Part shown: piece after piece, positions 17,468 to 26,623 of the stretch
Layout of the letters: every line of letters starts with the position of its first letter
Position numbering within the stretch: position 1 is the stretch's first letter
NCBI RefSeq assembly: GCF_000429485.1
Contig: NZ_KE386907.1
Location: forward strand, 257,096 to 321,095
Reading direction: 5' to 3'
Origin: Aliagarivorans marinus DSM 23064
GTDB taxonomy: Bacteria > Pseudomonadota > Gammaproteobacteria > Enterobacterales > Celerinatantimonadaceae
DNA length: 64,000 nucleotides
Translations under genes and position numbers: made by a program
The notes under the pieces: model-generated
Database searches by the model: none
What the model saw: only the letters and a program-made list of their open reading frames with translations
Told to the model about the DNA's origin: nothing

Positions 17468-19822
17468 ATGCTAGCCACCACCATACGTAACTACTTGCTG
17501 CTCGCTATTGCTGTCTCGCTGGGCTGTTTGCCGCTGCTCTACTGGGACTACCACCAAGAACAGCGCGATGTGGCGATCCGCGCCAATCACCAACTCAGCC
17601 TGATCAGCCCCTTGGCAGAGTCCTTGGCGCAACAAGGTAAGCGCCAGCAATTGATCGACCTGATCCAGCAGCTCGAGGCATCGCCCGATATCGCACTGGT
17701 CGAGTTAAGTCTGCGTCCGCTGGCCGACAAACCCGATACCGCCGAGCCCTATCTGCCCGACTATTCACGGGTGCCCGAAGATCAGCAAATCGTCAGCCTG
17801 GCGGTCAATCTAAACCGCCTTAGCTTCGAACAGTGGCTGTTGGTCAAGCTCGAGCAACCCGCGGCCCAGCAACTGCTGGCCCTGCTCGCCAGTGGCGGCT
17901 TGGCGTTATCGCTACTGCTCGCCAGCTGGCAGCACTACCATCGCGGCGCAAGCAGCTCAGCGGTCCAACACAACCCGAATGAAAGCCTACACTCTCTCGG
18001 TGGGCTGGATATCGAAAAACTGGATGCTGAAGTACAGGGTTATACCGACGAGATTAACGAACTCCGGCTTGGCCTGGCAGATAAGGCGCTGGCGCTACGA
18101 AAAGTGGTGCGCAAGCCCGCCGAAGCCGAGGACTCGCTGTCGCGCTATCAGCCACTGCTGGATGCGTTCACCCACCCCGCGGTGCTGCTCGATGACCAGC
18201 GACAAGCGCACTACATCAACGACGCAGCGAACGCTGCCTTCCCCGACCTGCGCATTGAGGCGCTGTTAACCGCCCTTACCAGCACAGAGCAAAATGCTGA
18301 CACGCCCCAACAGGACAACGACCCATTTGAGCTAAGCATTGCTGGACAGGTGTACCCAGCAGCGATAGAGACTATCGACACCCAACAAGCGCACCTTCGG
18401 CTAATCACTATTCAACCGCCGCTAGAGAGCATAGAGCCGATACCCGATAACAACGACGACCTTAGCCGGTTGGCGCTAGACCTATTAGATCTACCGCTGC
18501 CGCAGGCCTTTGTTGACCCTGAACGCCGAATAATGGCTTATAACCAAGCCTTTAACGCCCTATTCGACAGCGCCACTGAGATAGAAAATACGCCGCTTGA
18601 CCAGCTATTTGTGCTCGATAAGCAGCAAGGCGTTCACATCAAAGGGCAACATAAGAGCGCTCAAGGCTATCGTAGTGTCAGCTCTAACGCCTTTGATCAC
18701 CCGGAGCTTGGCGAAGTCAGCCTGCTTCAGTTATTGCCCGAGCAATCGCCACGACGCAGTAGCAAGCTCAAGCAAAGCAGCTGGCAGCAACAACTGGCCC
18801 AGAGCATCACCTTGATTCATCAGCTTGGGCAAAAACAGTTAGGGCGAATTCGCAGGGGACTGCAAAGCGATCCGCTGGTCAGTGAGCAATACCGAGAGGT
18901 GTTGCGCGCCAGCGGCGAGCTAAGCGTACTATTGCAACTGCAGTGGTACGCCCAAGGTATGGGCGATAAGAATCAGGCCTTTAGTGTGGAGCAAGCGCTG
19001 GAACAGCTACTCACTAGCCTCGCTCAGCTCGGCATAAACACACTTCCCAACTGCCCTGTTGCGCCCAATGCGCTTGCTAAAGGCAACCCTAAGGCCCTGT
19101 TCTACTTACTACAAGCCCTTTGCCTGCAAGCCCTTGGTATACAGAGCCGCGAGCAGGCTGAGGAGCCATGCTTCAGCCTTGAACAAGACGAGGGCCAAAA
19201 AACGCTTACCATCCGCTTTGCCTTGCGCGCCAGTGACATCGACATTGCCAGTCGCGAGCTCTATCGGCAGATCTGCAAACAACAAGGCTGGCAGGCTGAT
19301 TTCAGCAAGCAGGCGGTCACCATTAGCCTAGCGCTGCTGCACGTTGAGCCGTCCGAGGATAGCGATATTCAAGACTTGGCGCAGCAACTGATAGCGGTGA
19401 ATGATGATAACGATGATGCAGCACAGGATGGCCTGCTCCCCGAGCTTATCGAATCGCTCAATGTCGAGCACAGCAATGCACTATTGGAACAGGCGCTTGC
19501 CGATACCCACGCGCCAATAAAGCCAGCTGATAAAAGTGAGCAAGGTCACTCAATAGCCAACATGAATGGACTGGAGCAATGCCTGTGGCAGCTGTTTTGT
19601 GACGAACTGCAGCTGACCCTTGGTCATCTCGATAGCAACAGCGGTGCCGACGCCAATACGCGCTTAACCCAGCTATGTGCTGCCCATGAAAAATTTGTGG
19701 ACACGCCGCTAACGGACAAGTTCCAGCAGTTAGGCCCGGCATTGGCTCGAGGGGATGAAGAGGTGGTACGTGCGGTGGTGAAGGAGTTACAGCACTGGCA
19801 GCAGACTACCAGTGCTGTTTAG
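17468..19822 (+). CDS. Unrecognised membrane protein with degenerate sensor-kinase layout
   Basis: A 784-residue protein I do not recognise as a named family. TM1 is at about 9-26, a periplasmic stretch of about 110 residues follows, TM2 is at about 138-157, and a short coiled coil lies near 180-215. Two PAS-like segments follow (about 225-275, with HPAVLLDDQRQAHYIND; about 350-430, with PQAFVDPERRIMAYNQAFN). Next comes a helical DHp-like region (about 450-520), then an ATPase-like region and a C-terminal helical, Hpt-like bundle (about 690-784). I find no H-box, N-box or G-box motif, so kinase activity is doubtful. It is Gln/Leu/Ala-rich. RBS AGGGAATT is good. It is divergent from recR and convergent with purC. 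Confidence 0.6.
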   Translation: MLATTIRNYLLLAIAVSLGCLPLLYWDYHQEQRDVAIRANHQLSLISPLAESLAQQGKRQQLIDLIQQLEASPDIALVELSLRPLADKPDTAEPYLPDYSRVPEDQQIVSLAVNLNRLSFEQWLLVKLEQPAAQQLLALLASGGLALSLLLASWQHYHRGASSSAVQHNPNESLHSLGGLDIEKLDAEVQGYTDEINELRLGLADKALALRKVVRKPAEAEDSLSRYQPLLDAFTHPAVLLDDQRQAHYINDAANAAFPDLRIEALLTALTSTEQNADTPQQDNDPFELSIAGQVYPAAIETIDTQQAHLRLITIQPPLESIEPIPDNNDDLSRLALDLLDLPLPQAFVDPERRIMAYNQAFNALFDSATEIENTPLDQLFVLDKQQGVHIKGQHKSAQGYRSVSSNAFDHPELGEVSLLQLLPEQSPRRSSKLKQSSWQQQLAQSITLIHQLGQKQLGRIRRGLQSDPLVSEQYREVLRASGELSVLLQLQWYAQGMGDKNQAFSVEQALEQLLTSLAQLGINTLPNCPVAPNALAKGNPKALFYLLQALCLQALGIQSREQAEEPCFSLEQDEGQKTLTIRFALRASDIDIASRELYRQICKQQGWQADFSKQAVTISLALLHVEPSEDSDIQDLAQQLIAVNDDNDDAAQDGLLPELIESLNVEHSNALLEQALADTHAPIKPADKSEQGHSIANMNGLEQCLWQLFCDELQLTLGHLDSNSGADANTRLTQLCAAHEKFVDTPLTDKFQQLGPALARGDEEVVRAVVKELQHWQQTTSAV

Positions 19823-19828
19823 GAGGGG

Positions 19829-20935
19829 TTAGTCGGCGATAAGATCGTAGTGCTCTTTTAGCACGGCAATAATCTCAGCTTTTGGGTTATCGCTAACCAT
19901 GATAGGTTGGCCAGTGATCTTTTCAGCAATGCCGATGTAGGTACGAGAGACTTCTTCAAGAACCGACACTGGCAACGCATTGTCGCGGGCCAAGGCTTCA
20001 CGCTCGTCCATACGCTCTTTGTTCAGCAGGATATCCGGGTCAGGGAAGTGTGAAAGCAATAACTGACGGAAGCCCTCTTTGGAGTTCTCTACCACCTTAC
20101 CAGCGCGGTACTCGGCGCCATCCCAAATACGCGATGAGTCCGGGGTGCCCACTTCGTCCATGTAGATCAGCTTGTCTTGGCCCTGCTCATCGGTCACGTA
20201 ACCAAACTCAAACTTGGTATCGACAAACACTTGATCCACTTCGGCCAGCGCCTTGCTGATAACCGCAAAGCCCTCTTTGAGCAGTTTTTCGTAAAGGTCG
20301 ATATCGGCGCCTTGCTTAAAGCCGAAGGCTTCCACGTTTTGCTCAATGTTCTGGCGGGTGATGTTCACGTCGTCCGCTTCAGGCACGCCGGGAATGCCGC
20401 GAAGAATGCCTTTGGTAGACGGGGTAATCAGGATCTCATCCAGTTTTTGGTCGCGCTTAAGGCCTTCTGGCAGGGTAATGCCACAGAACTCGCGCTCGCC
20501 CTTCTCATAGGCACGCCACATAGAACCAGTGATGTACTGACGGGCAATCGCCTCAATCTTGGCTGGACGGGCTTTTTGCACAATCCAAACGAAAGGATGC
20601 GGGATATCCAAGATATGGCTGTCTGCCAGACCTTGCTCTTTAAACAGCTTAAACCAATGGTTGCTGATCGCATTCAGCGCAGCGCCTTTACCGGGAACAC
20701 CTTTAAGGCCTTGCTCACCATGCCAGATGCAATCAAAGGCTGAGATGCGGTCACTGATTACCATGATGGCTAGCGGCGTATCAGGCGATACCGGATAGCC
20801 CTTCTCTTCGATCAGGCGGCGGCTATCCTGCTCAGTTAACCAGTAAACAGAACGCACTTTTCCACTGTGTACCGGTTTGTCGGTACGGATCGGCAGGTCA
20901 TCATTAACAGCTAGTACCTTATCGGCAAGGCTCAT
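19829..20935 (-). CDS. purC: SAICAR synthetase, long form
   Basis: A 368-residue phosphoribosylaminoimidazole-succinocarboxamide synthase of purine synthesis. Motifs include [56 protein letters not shown] and [11 protein letters not shown]. This is the longer (about 365 aa) form seen in Shewanella and Vibrio rather than the 237-aa E. coli form. The ATG at 20935 was chosen because AAGGA lies 8 nt upstream; an upstream in-frame start adds nine unrelated residues. It ends 6 bp from the convergent sensor-like gene, without a visible terminator between them. Confidence 0.95.
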   Translation of the reverse strand: MSLADKVLAVNDDLPIRTDKPVHSGKVRSVYWLTEQDSRRLIEEKGYPVSPDTPLAIMVISDRISAFDCIWHGEQGLKGVPGKGAALNAISNHWFKLFKEQGLADSHILDIPHPFVWIVQKARPAKIEAIARQYITGSMWRAYEKGEREFCGITLPEGLKRDQKLDEILITPSTKGILRGIPGVPEADDVNITRQNIEQNVEAFGFKQGADIDLYEKLLKEGFAVISKALAEVDQVFVDTKFEFGYVTDEQGQDKLIYMDEVGTPDSSRIWDGAEYRAGKVVENSKEGFRQLLLSHFPDPDILLNKERMDEREALARDNALPVSVLEEVSRTYIGIAEKITGQPIMVSDNPKAEIIAVLKEHYDLIAD

Positions 20936-21157
20936 GTTGTCATCCTTCAAGGTGGTGGCCACAAAAACGCGGCGGATTCGATGCTGGCGAATTTTACCAA
21001 AAATCCCTGTCAGCTCCAGTGTTTGCGTCGTTAACTGCTCGCCACTGGCGAAACTTACAGCAAACCGGCCAATTTCTTTGACTAAACTTCGCCAAAGCCC
21101 TGACTAACGACAAGGGCTTGGGCATAATAGCGCCAATTGAAATCCCGGAAGAAAATT

Positions 21158-21730
21158 ATGAGTATTGAGCAAACCCTGAGCGAGCGCAGCGGCGGCCAAT
21201 GTGAGCTGTGCAGCAGCACCGACAACCTGAGTGTTTACGCCCTGCCCCCCGAGCAAGAGCAGCACTCAGATAAAGCTATCCACGTCTGCGGCACTTGCCT
21301 GGCACAGATTGAAGGCGAGAATGAGGCCTTGGATCAAAACCACTGGCGCTGCCTGAATGATTCCATGTGGAGCCAAACCCCAGCGGTACAAGTGATGGCC
21401 TGGCGTATGCTGAGCCGCCTTAACGCTGAGCCGTGGGCGCAAGATCTGCTGGATATGCTGTATCTGGAAGAAGATATGCTGAAGTGGGCCGAGAGTGGCG
21501 CTCATGTAGCAGGCGCAGATAAACCGCGCGATGTGAACGGCGTTATTCTGCAAAAAGGCGACGATGTCACCATCATCAAAGACCTGCCTATCAAAGGTTC
21601 TAGCCAAGTAATCAAACGAGGCACTGTGGTGCGCGGTATTGGCGTAAACGACAACGATCCGACCCACGTATCGGGCAAGGCCAATGGCCAGTCGATGTAC
21701 ATCATTGCTGAGTACTGTCGTAAGAAGTAG
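21158..21730 (+). CDS. PhnA-like (YjdM family) zinc-ribbon protein
   Basis: A protein of about 190 residues. The N-terminal zinc ribbon shows CELCSS (about 16-21) and CGTC (about 45-48). After a helical middle part the C-terminal PhnA domain is clear: D-V-N-G-V-I-L-Q-K-G-D-D-V-T, IKDLPIKGSS and IKRGTVVRGIG. Despite the name, PhnA-domain proteins are not shown to act on phosphonates, and no phn genes are near. The ATG at 21158 follows GGAAG. It shares a bidirectional terminator with ybaB. Confidence 0.85.
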   Translation: MSIEQTLSERSGGQCELCSSTDNLSVYALPPEQEQHSDKAIHVCGTCLAQIEGENEALDQNHWRCLNDSMWSQTPAVQVMAWRMLSRLNAEPWAQDLLDMLYLEEDMLKWAESGAHVAGADKPRDVNGVILQKGDDVTIIKDLPIKGSSQVIKRGTVVRGIGVNDNDPTHVSGKANGQSMYIIAEYCRKK

Positions 21731-21748
21731 TCGCAATGCTGTAGATAG

Positions 21749-21776
21749 CAAAAAGGCCGCAGATGCGGCCTTTTTC
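21749..21776. terminator. Bidirectional terminator between the PhnA-like gene and ybaB
   Basis: AAAAAGGCCGCA/TGCGGCCTTTTT stem with A- and T-runs on both sides. Confidence 0.9.
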
Positions 21777-21793
21777 GTAGCTAGCGAACGCGC

Positions 21794-22120
21794 TTAGAAT
21801 GGCATCTTCATGCCCGGTGGCAACTGCATACCGCCGGTGACTTCCGCCATCTTGTCTTTGCTTTGCTCTTCCACGCGACGTACCGCGTCGTTAACCGCAG
21901 CAGCCAACAGATCTTCGATCATGTCTTTATCGTCTTCCATCAAGCTGTCATCCAGCTCTACGCGACGAATATTGTGGCTACCGTTCATCACTACTTTAAC
22001 CAGGCCAGCACCGGCTTCACCGGTTACTTCCATCTTGGCGATTTCTTCTTGGGCCTTCTGCATGCGGTCTTGCATCTGCTGCGCCTGCTTCATGATATTG
22101 CCCATTCCACCTTTAAACAT
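21794..22120 (-). CDS. ybaB: Nucleoid-associated protein YbaB/EbfC
   Basis: A 108-residue DNA-binding dimer. It starts [19 protein letters not shown], contains the family boxes [12 protein letters not shown] and [13 protein letters not shown], and ends [11 protein letters not shown] as in E. coli. The ATG at 22120 is the family start; the reading frame is open 36 bp further upstream. It lies 60 bp downstream of dnaX on the same strand, the usual dnaX-ybaB pair, but recR no longer follows. Confidence 0.96.
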   Translation of the reverse strand: MFKGGMGNIMKQAQQMQDRMQKAQEEIAKMEVTGEAGAGLVKVVMNGSHNIRRVELDDSLMEDDKDMIEDLLAAAVNDAVRRVEEQSKDKMAEVTGGMQLPPGMKMPF

Positions 22121-22180
22121 GGTTATCTCACTTCGTTTAGGTTTGTAATGCGGCAATTACACCGAGGTTGCCGCAATAAA

Positions 22181-24682
22181 TCAAGTTGTATAATTGACGC
22201 TGTCGCCATTTAGCTCAGCGCCCATGCGTTGCTGCATAAATTGAATATTAGGATCGTCCAACAAACGCTGCTTAGCATGATCCAGACGCTTTAAGTGCAA
22301 GGCATGCCGCTGCTCAGCCGGGGTGCGTTGACTGGCATCTTCACCGATGGTGATGGCAAGCTCCATCGCCTTGCCATGCAACTGCGATAGCTGCTGGGTA
22401 AGCTCAGATAGCGAGCTAGGCTTTTGCAGGTGTGCGCAGTCGGGTTTCAACAATAGCTGTACTACGTTGCCTTCTACCCGCGACAAGCTATGCCGGGCGA
22501 TCTGCCGGGCAATCGGCCCCAAATGCATCTGCTCCACCCAAACTGCCCACTGGTCCAGATCTTCGCTGACCTGCTCAACCGGCCGCTGCGCTTGGACATC
22601 TTGCGCTGCTTGTGCGGGTTTATTGCGCTGGGCCACAAACTGCTGAGCCGGAGTCAGCTCTTGGCTATCCAACGCAGCACTGCCCTGCTCCACCGCACTA
22701 GTATGCAGCTGCGGAGCAGAATTATCAGCAGCCCTCGCACTGGCAGGTTCGCCCCCTTCAGGCGGCGCACTGAAATCTAAGGTAGCAGCACGCGCCGCGC
22801 GCTGAGCCAGATCTGCAGCATCTACTGCTGCGCCTTCAGGCTTTTTTTCGCCACCTTCCTTAGCTCGAAGTTGGCTGCGCAGCTTAATCAAAGACTGGGT
22901 GTGCGAGGCATCCAGTGAAGGACTGGCACCCTGCGGCTCATAGTGCTCCGCCTCAACTTCTTGCTCCATTGCTGCAGCTTGCTGGGCCATAGCACTGTAG
23001 TAGTCGTCGCTGTTGTCAGCAGCAGGCTGTGCAGGCTCCGATGGCATTTGCGCTGGTTGGTTATCCGCCGTTTGCGGCGCGGCTACCGACGGGATATCCG
23101 TCGATGTTTGACTCGCTGTTGCAGGCTCATCCGATACTTGGCTCGCTGTTGTAGGCTTAGCCGCAGAAACGGGCGTTTCAACAAAGCCTTGCTGTTGTGC
23201 CTGCTCAACAATCTCTTGCTGTTCTTTCACGGCGCTGGCGACCAATGCCGCTTGCTCCGGGCTGTCTATTAGCTCAGGGCTGTTAGCTTGCTCAGGGCTG
23301 GCGTCTTGAACGGACTCGCTCGCAGCAGGAGCAGCTTCATTTGCTCCTGTCTTTGCTTGCGAGGCAGTAGCAATTACAGACTCGGCTTGCGGTGTTGACG
23401 CTTGCTGAGCGCTGCTACTAGCCGCTGGGCGCTCTACAGGCTTCGTCTGATCAGCGGGTTTCGCATTCTTGGCACCGGCAAGTTTTTGCTTGAGCGCCTG
23501 CAGATGTTGACGAGGGCTCTCAGCTGAAGCGCTTTCGCCCATCACGCCGGCTGCAGAAGAACCAGCTACCGGCTGCTGTCCCGACGATTGGGCATCACCT
23601 TGTCCCTGCTCGTTTAATGCAGGCTCAAAGGCCAGCATCCGCAATACCGTCATCTCAAAGCCGGAGCGTTGCGAAGGAGCGTACGCGAGGTCGCGACGGC
23701 CGGTGGTAGCAATCTGATAGAGCAGCTGAACCAGCTGAGCATCCACCACTTGCGCCAAGGCCACCAGGCTGTCATCGCAGCGCTCGGGCAACACCTTGGC
23801 CAGCGCGAGCTGATGAAGCTGCTCGGCGAGTTGCTGGTGTAGGCTGTCAAAATCCGGGGCGAGTTCCGCCAACTGGTCGACTTGGGCCAGCGCAGCGCTA
23901 GCATCACCTTCAACCACGGCAATCAACAATTCGGTGAGCAGGATGGGATCTTGCTGCCCCAACAGCGCCAAGCAGTTATCACGACTAAGCGATCCGCTGC
24001 TTTGCACCAAAGCTTGGTCACACAGGCTTAGCGCATCACGCATGCTGCCGTCAGCGGCTTTGGCCAGCAGCGGCAACGCCTCAGCCTCGAAACCCAAGCC
24101 TTCTTGGGTCAACACGTGATTGAGCTGGTTAGCGATATCGTCCTGGCTGAGCGCCTTTAGCTGGAACTGCAAACAGCGCGACAACACGGTAATCGGCAGT
24201 TTTTGCGGATCGGTGGTCGCCAGCAAGAACTTCACGTGCTCTGGCGGCTCTTCCAGGGTCTTCAACAGTGCGTTAAAGCTGTGGCGAGACAACATGTGCA
24301 CTTCGTCGATCAGGTAGACCTTGTAGCGCCCTCGGGCCGGGCTGTACTGCACGTTGTCCAGCAACTCTCGGGTGTCCTCAACTTTGGTACGCGAGGCCGC
24401 ATCAATCTCCAGCAAATCAACAAAGTTGCCTTGGTCGATAGAGACACAGTTGCTACACACGCCACAGGGCTGACTGCTTACGCCCTGCTCACAGTTAAGG
24501 CTTTTAGCGAAGATCCGCGCGATGGTGGTTTTGCCCACCCCGCGGGTACCAGAAAACAGATAGGCGTGATGCAGGCGTTGTTGATCAAGGGCATTCACTA
24601 GACCGGCTAACACATGCTGCTGGCCTACAACCTGCTCAAAACGCTGAGGACGCCATTTTCTGGCGAGGGCTTGGTGACTCAT
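22181..24682 (-). CDS. dnaX: DNA polymerase III tau subunit (with gamma by frameshift)
   Basis: An 833-residue clamp-loader and replisome organiser. Domain I has Walker A GTRGVGKTTIARI (about 45-57), a zinc module with four Cys at about 64-79, Walker B IDEVHMLS and sensor/arginine-finger SRCLQFQL. Domain III ends near 370. A linker of over 230 residues rich in Ala, Gln, Ser, Glu and Pro follows, longer than in E. coli. The last 220 residues (domains IV-V, for DnaB and alpha binding) include W-A-V-W-V-E-Q-M-H-L-G-P-I-A-R-Q-I-A. A slippery A AAA AAG at codons 612-614 should give a 615-residue gamma product. Gene order apt-dnaX-ybaB is conserved. Confidence 0.96.
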   Translation of the reverse strand: MSHQALARKWRPQRFEQVVGQQHVLAGLVNALDQQRLHHAYLFSGTRGVGKTTIARIFAKSLNCEQGVSSQPCGVCSNCVSIDQGNFVDLLEIDAASRTKVEDTRELLDNVQYSPARGRYKVYLIDEVHMLSRHSFNALLKTLEEPPEHVKFLLATTDPQKLPITVLSRCLQFQLKALSQDDIANQLNHVLTQEGLGFEAEALPLLAKAADGSMRDALSLCDQALVQSSGSLSRDNCLALLGQQDPILLTELLIAVVEGDASAALAQVDQLAELAPDFDSLHQQLAEQLHQLALAKVLPERCDDSLVALAQVVDAQLVQLLYQIATTGRRDLAYAPSQRSGFEMTVLRMLAFEPALNEQGQGDAQSSGQQPVAGSSAAGVMGESASAESPRQHLQALKQKLAGAKNAKPADQTKPVERPAASSSAQQASTPQAESVIATASQAKTGANEAAPAASESVQDASPEQANSPELIDSPEQAALVASAVKEQQEIVEQAQQQGFVETPVSAAKPTTASQVSDEPATASQTSTDIPSVAAPQTADNQPAQMPSEPAQPAADNSDDYYSAMAQQAAAMEQEVEAEHYEPQGASPSLDASHTQSLIKLRSQLRAKEGGEKKPEGAAVDAADLAQRAARAATLDFSAPPEGGEPASARAADNSAPQLHTSAVEQGSAALDSQELTPAQQFVAQRNKPAQAAQDVQAQRPVEQVSEDLDQWAVWVEQMHLGPIARQIARHSLSRVEGNVVQLLLKPDCAHLQKPSSLSELTQQLSQLHGKAMELAITIGEDASQRTPAEQRHALHLKRLDHAKQRLLDDPNIQFMQQRMGAELNGDSVNYTT
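22815..22860 (-). promoter_or_regulatory. Programmed -1 ribosomal frameshift signal in dnaX
   Basis: Read on the minus strand, codons 612-614 are GAA AAA AAG, giving the heptamer A AAA AAG (22841-22847) in the same phase as in E. coli dnaX. After slipping -1 the ribosome reads GCC then TGA (22836-22838), stopping one codon later. AAGGAAGGTGG just upstream can act as the internal Shine-Dalgarno stimulator. A 6-bp stem (GCAGCA/TGCTGC, loop GTAGA) lies at 22815-22831, 9 nt after the slip site. The residues remaining after the gamma end (218) agree with E. coli (212). Confidence 0.85.
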
Positions 24683-24693
24683 TCAATTACCGC

Positions 24694-25239
24694 TTATTCG
24701 CCTTCGAAGGCAACCAGATGGGTTGGATTCACATCCAACGAGCGTAGCTTTGCTTCACCGGGCAGGTCTACCAGGTTAATCACAAATGCGGCATCTTCGA
24801 TGGTGGCGCCCAAGCGACGAACCAGTTTCACGGTGGCTTCTGCGGTACCGCCGGTGGCGATCAGGTCATCGATTAGCAGTACCTTGTCTTCGCTGGTAAG
24901 CGCATCTTGGTGGATCTCAAGCGTATCCATGCCGTATTCCAGCTCATAGCTTTCAGCCAGAGTCTGACGCGGCAACTTACCCGGTTTGCGAACAGGCACA
25001 AAGCCGATACCCAAGGCCAGAGCCAACGGCGCACCAAAGATAAAGCCACGCGCTTCGGTACCAACGATTTTAGTGATACCAGCGTTGCGGTAATGTTCTT
25101 CCCATTGGGAGATCACTAGCGCAAAGGCTTTTGGGTCTTCAATCAAGGAGGTGATATCACGAAACATGATACCGGGCTTAGGATAGTCTGGGATGGCTTT
25201 AATCGACTTAGCGATATAGTCCAAAGAGTCGCTACTCAT
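24694..25239 (-). CDS. apt: Adenine phosphoribosyltransferase
   Basis: A 181-residue salvage enzyme converting adenine and PRPP to AMP. Motifs are [15 protein letters not shown] at the N-terminus, [19 protein letters not shown], and the PRPP loop [14 protein letters not shown] (about 120-133). The ATG at 25239 has GGAA upstream; a TTG 12 bp earlier is unlikely. It starts the conserved apt-dnaX-ybaB run (11 bp to dnaX). It may compete with the adenine deaminase encoded at 1.1-2.1 kb for free adenine. Confidence 0.97.
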   Translation of the reverse strand: MSSDSLDYIAKSIKAIPDYPKPGIMFRDITSLIEDPKAFALVISQWEEHYRNAGITKIVGTEARGFIFGAPLALALGIGFVPVRKPGKLPRQTLAESYELEYGMDTLEIHQDALTSEDKVLLIDDLIATGGTAEATVKLVRRLGATIEDAAFVINLVDLPGEAKLRSLDVNPTHLVAFEGE

Positions 25240-25259
25240 GCAAAATTCCAATTATTCAC

Positions 25260-25289
25260 AAAAAAGCCCATATAGGACGGATGGGCTTT
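25260..25289 (-). terminator. Terminator upstream of apt, closing the 37-aa peptide gene
   Basis: AAAGCCCAT/ATGGGCTTT stem (9 bp, 12-nt spacing) followed by six T on the minus strand. It has no T-run in the plus direction, so it ends a minus-strand transcript coming from about 25.35-25.5 kb. Confidence 0.85.
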
Positions 25290-25352
25290 GGCGTTGGTTA
25301 AACAAGAATTATCGCAAGATCCGGGGCTAATGCAAAGCCCAAGGCACTCAAG

Positions 25353-25466
25353 CTATGACATTATCCCAAGTAAAGTCAGGCTAAGCGGCAAAGTGGGCAA
25401 TAACAGTACAGCGATGAAGCCTAAGAAGTGGCCGAGATGATAGTTTTCTTTAAAATCCGTTTTCAT
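25353..25466 (-). CDS. Predicted 37-residue membrane peptide
   Basis: A short frame not matching any family I know. It starts ATG at 25466 with AAGGAA 7 nt upstream, a strong RBS. The first ten residues are polar (MKTDFKENYH). The rest is one hydrophobic segment, HFLGFIAVLLLPTLPLSLTL, ending IMS and stop. A dedicated intrinsic terminator lies 63 bp downstream, and about 70 bp separates it from dusC upstream. RBS, single transmembrane helix and own terminator support a real small protein, but there is no homology evidence. Confidence 0.5.
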   Translation of the reverse strand: MKTDFKENYHLGHFLGFIAVLLLPTLPLSLTLLGIMS

Positions 25467-25539
25467 AATAGTGTTCCTTTTCTGGGGCGCCAGTCTAACT
25501 AACCCGCGCCCTTAGAAACACCGAACAAAACTAGGGGTA

Positions 25540-26496
25540 TTACGCGCCTTGAGCGTTCAACAGATCGACAATCTGGGCACTCTCGCGCAGCACCCGCAGC
25601 TCTGGCCACAGCGCCTTGGCCTCTGGGTAAACCTTATTGAGATAAGCAAACCACTGTTTAATGCGATTCGGGAAGTACTTGCCCTTGTCGCCACGACACT
25701 CTAGCTGGGTGTAACGCAGCAGCAGCGCCATCACTTCCTGCCAAGTCATCGCCGGTGCGTTGTACTTGACCACGTTGCCTAAGTTGGGGGTGTTCAAGGC
25801 CCCTCGTCCGAGCATGATGTCGCGGCAACCGGTCACCTTGACGCACTCAAGGGCGTCTTGATGACTCCAGATCTCGCCGTTGGCAACCACCGGGATACTC
25901 ACCAGCTCGCGCACGGCGGCAATAGCTGGCCAGTTGATGCGTTCAGCCTTGTAACCACACATCTTGGTACGACCGTGAACCGCCAAGGAGCTGGCTCCGG
26001 CTTGCTCAACCGCCGCGGCGATATCGAAGCTCTCCTCGGCCGACTCCCAGCCTAAGCGGATCTTGGCTGATACCGGCAGATCGCTTGGCACTACGCGGCG
26101 CACGGCTTCGATAATATCGCGGATAAGGTTGGGGGTTTTCAAAAGCGCTGCCCCGCCACGGCTTTTATTGACCAACTTGGCCGGACAACCAAAGTTGAGG
26201 TCAATACCGGGCGAGCCCAATTCGATGGCACGCACCGCATTTTCGGCCAAGGCTTGTGGGTCTTGCCCTAGCAATTGGATGCGTACCGGCGTGCCAGCAC
26301 TGGTCACACCACCTTGTTTTAGCTCCGGCGAGAGCTTGTAGAAGATATGCTCGGGAAGCAGGCAATCAACCACGCGGACAAACTCTGTAACACATAGATC
26401 GTAGTCGTTTATCTCAGTAAGTAGCTGGCGCATCAGTGGATCGAGTACCCCTTCCATTGGTGCCAGTGTGACGGTGTTTGGTGAGGTATTATTCAT
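25540..26496 (-). CDS. dusC: tRNA-dihydrouridine(16) synthase DusC
   Basis: A 318-residue FMN enzyme reducing U16 of tRNA. Motifs are APMEGVLDPLMR at the N-terminus, IQLLGQDP, the catalytic-Cys box LNFGCPAKLVNKSRGGAALL, VSAKIRLGW, VHGRTK and VANGEIWS. EGV in place of the more usual DGV/AGV and the C-terminal NRIKQWFAYL fit the DusC subgroup rather than DusA/B. The ATG at 26496 was taken; the longer frame begins with TTG and unrelated residues. It is divergent from the DksA-like gene. Confidence 0.93.
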   Translation of the reverse strand: MNNTSPNTVTLAPMEGVLDPLMRQLLTEINDYDLCVTEFVRVVDCLLPEHIFYKLSPELKQGGVTSAGTPVRIQLLGQDPQALAENAVRAIELGSPGIDLNFGCPAKLVNKSRGGAALLKTPNLIRDIIEAVRRVVPSDLPVSAKIRLGWESAEESFDIAAAVEQAGASSLAVHGRTKMCGYKAERINWPAIAAVRELVSIPVVANGEIWSHQDALECVKVTGCRDIMLGRGALNTPNLGNVVKYNAPAMTWQEVMALLLRYTQLECRGDKGKYFPNRIKQWFAYLNKVYPEAKALWPELRVLRESAQIVDLLNAQGA

Positions 26497-26623
26497 ATCC
26501 AATTGACTTCTATTGTTATTTGGTTGCAAAGCTTAGTTGATCTCGTTTTGATTCAAGTCATAGCCGGGGTTTCAGGGCGCTGTTTATACTCCTGATCAAA
26601 TGTAGATGCAATGGTGATATGCC

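Noticed and set aside
20177-20743. 188-codon open frame opposite purC
   Set aside because: Fully antisense to a strongly conserved purC; its sequence is what the purC codon pattern would give in reverse.
21000-21050. Possible PurR box upstream of purC (ACGCAAAC half-site)
   Set aside because: Only the left half matches; the right half ACTGG departs from GTTTGCGT, so it is not a credible operator.
21268-21751. 161-codon open frame opposite the PhnA-like gene
   Set aside because: The plus-strand frame has a clear zinc ribbon and PhnA domain; the opposite frame shows no family features.
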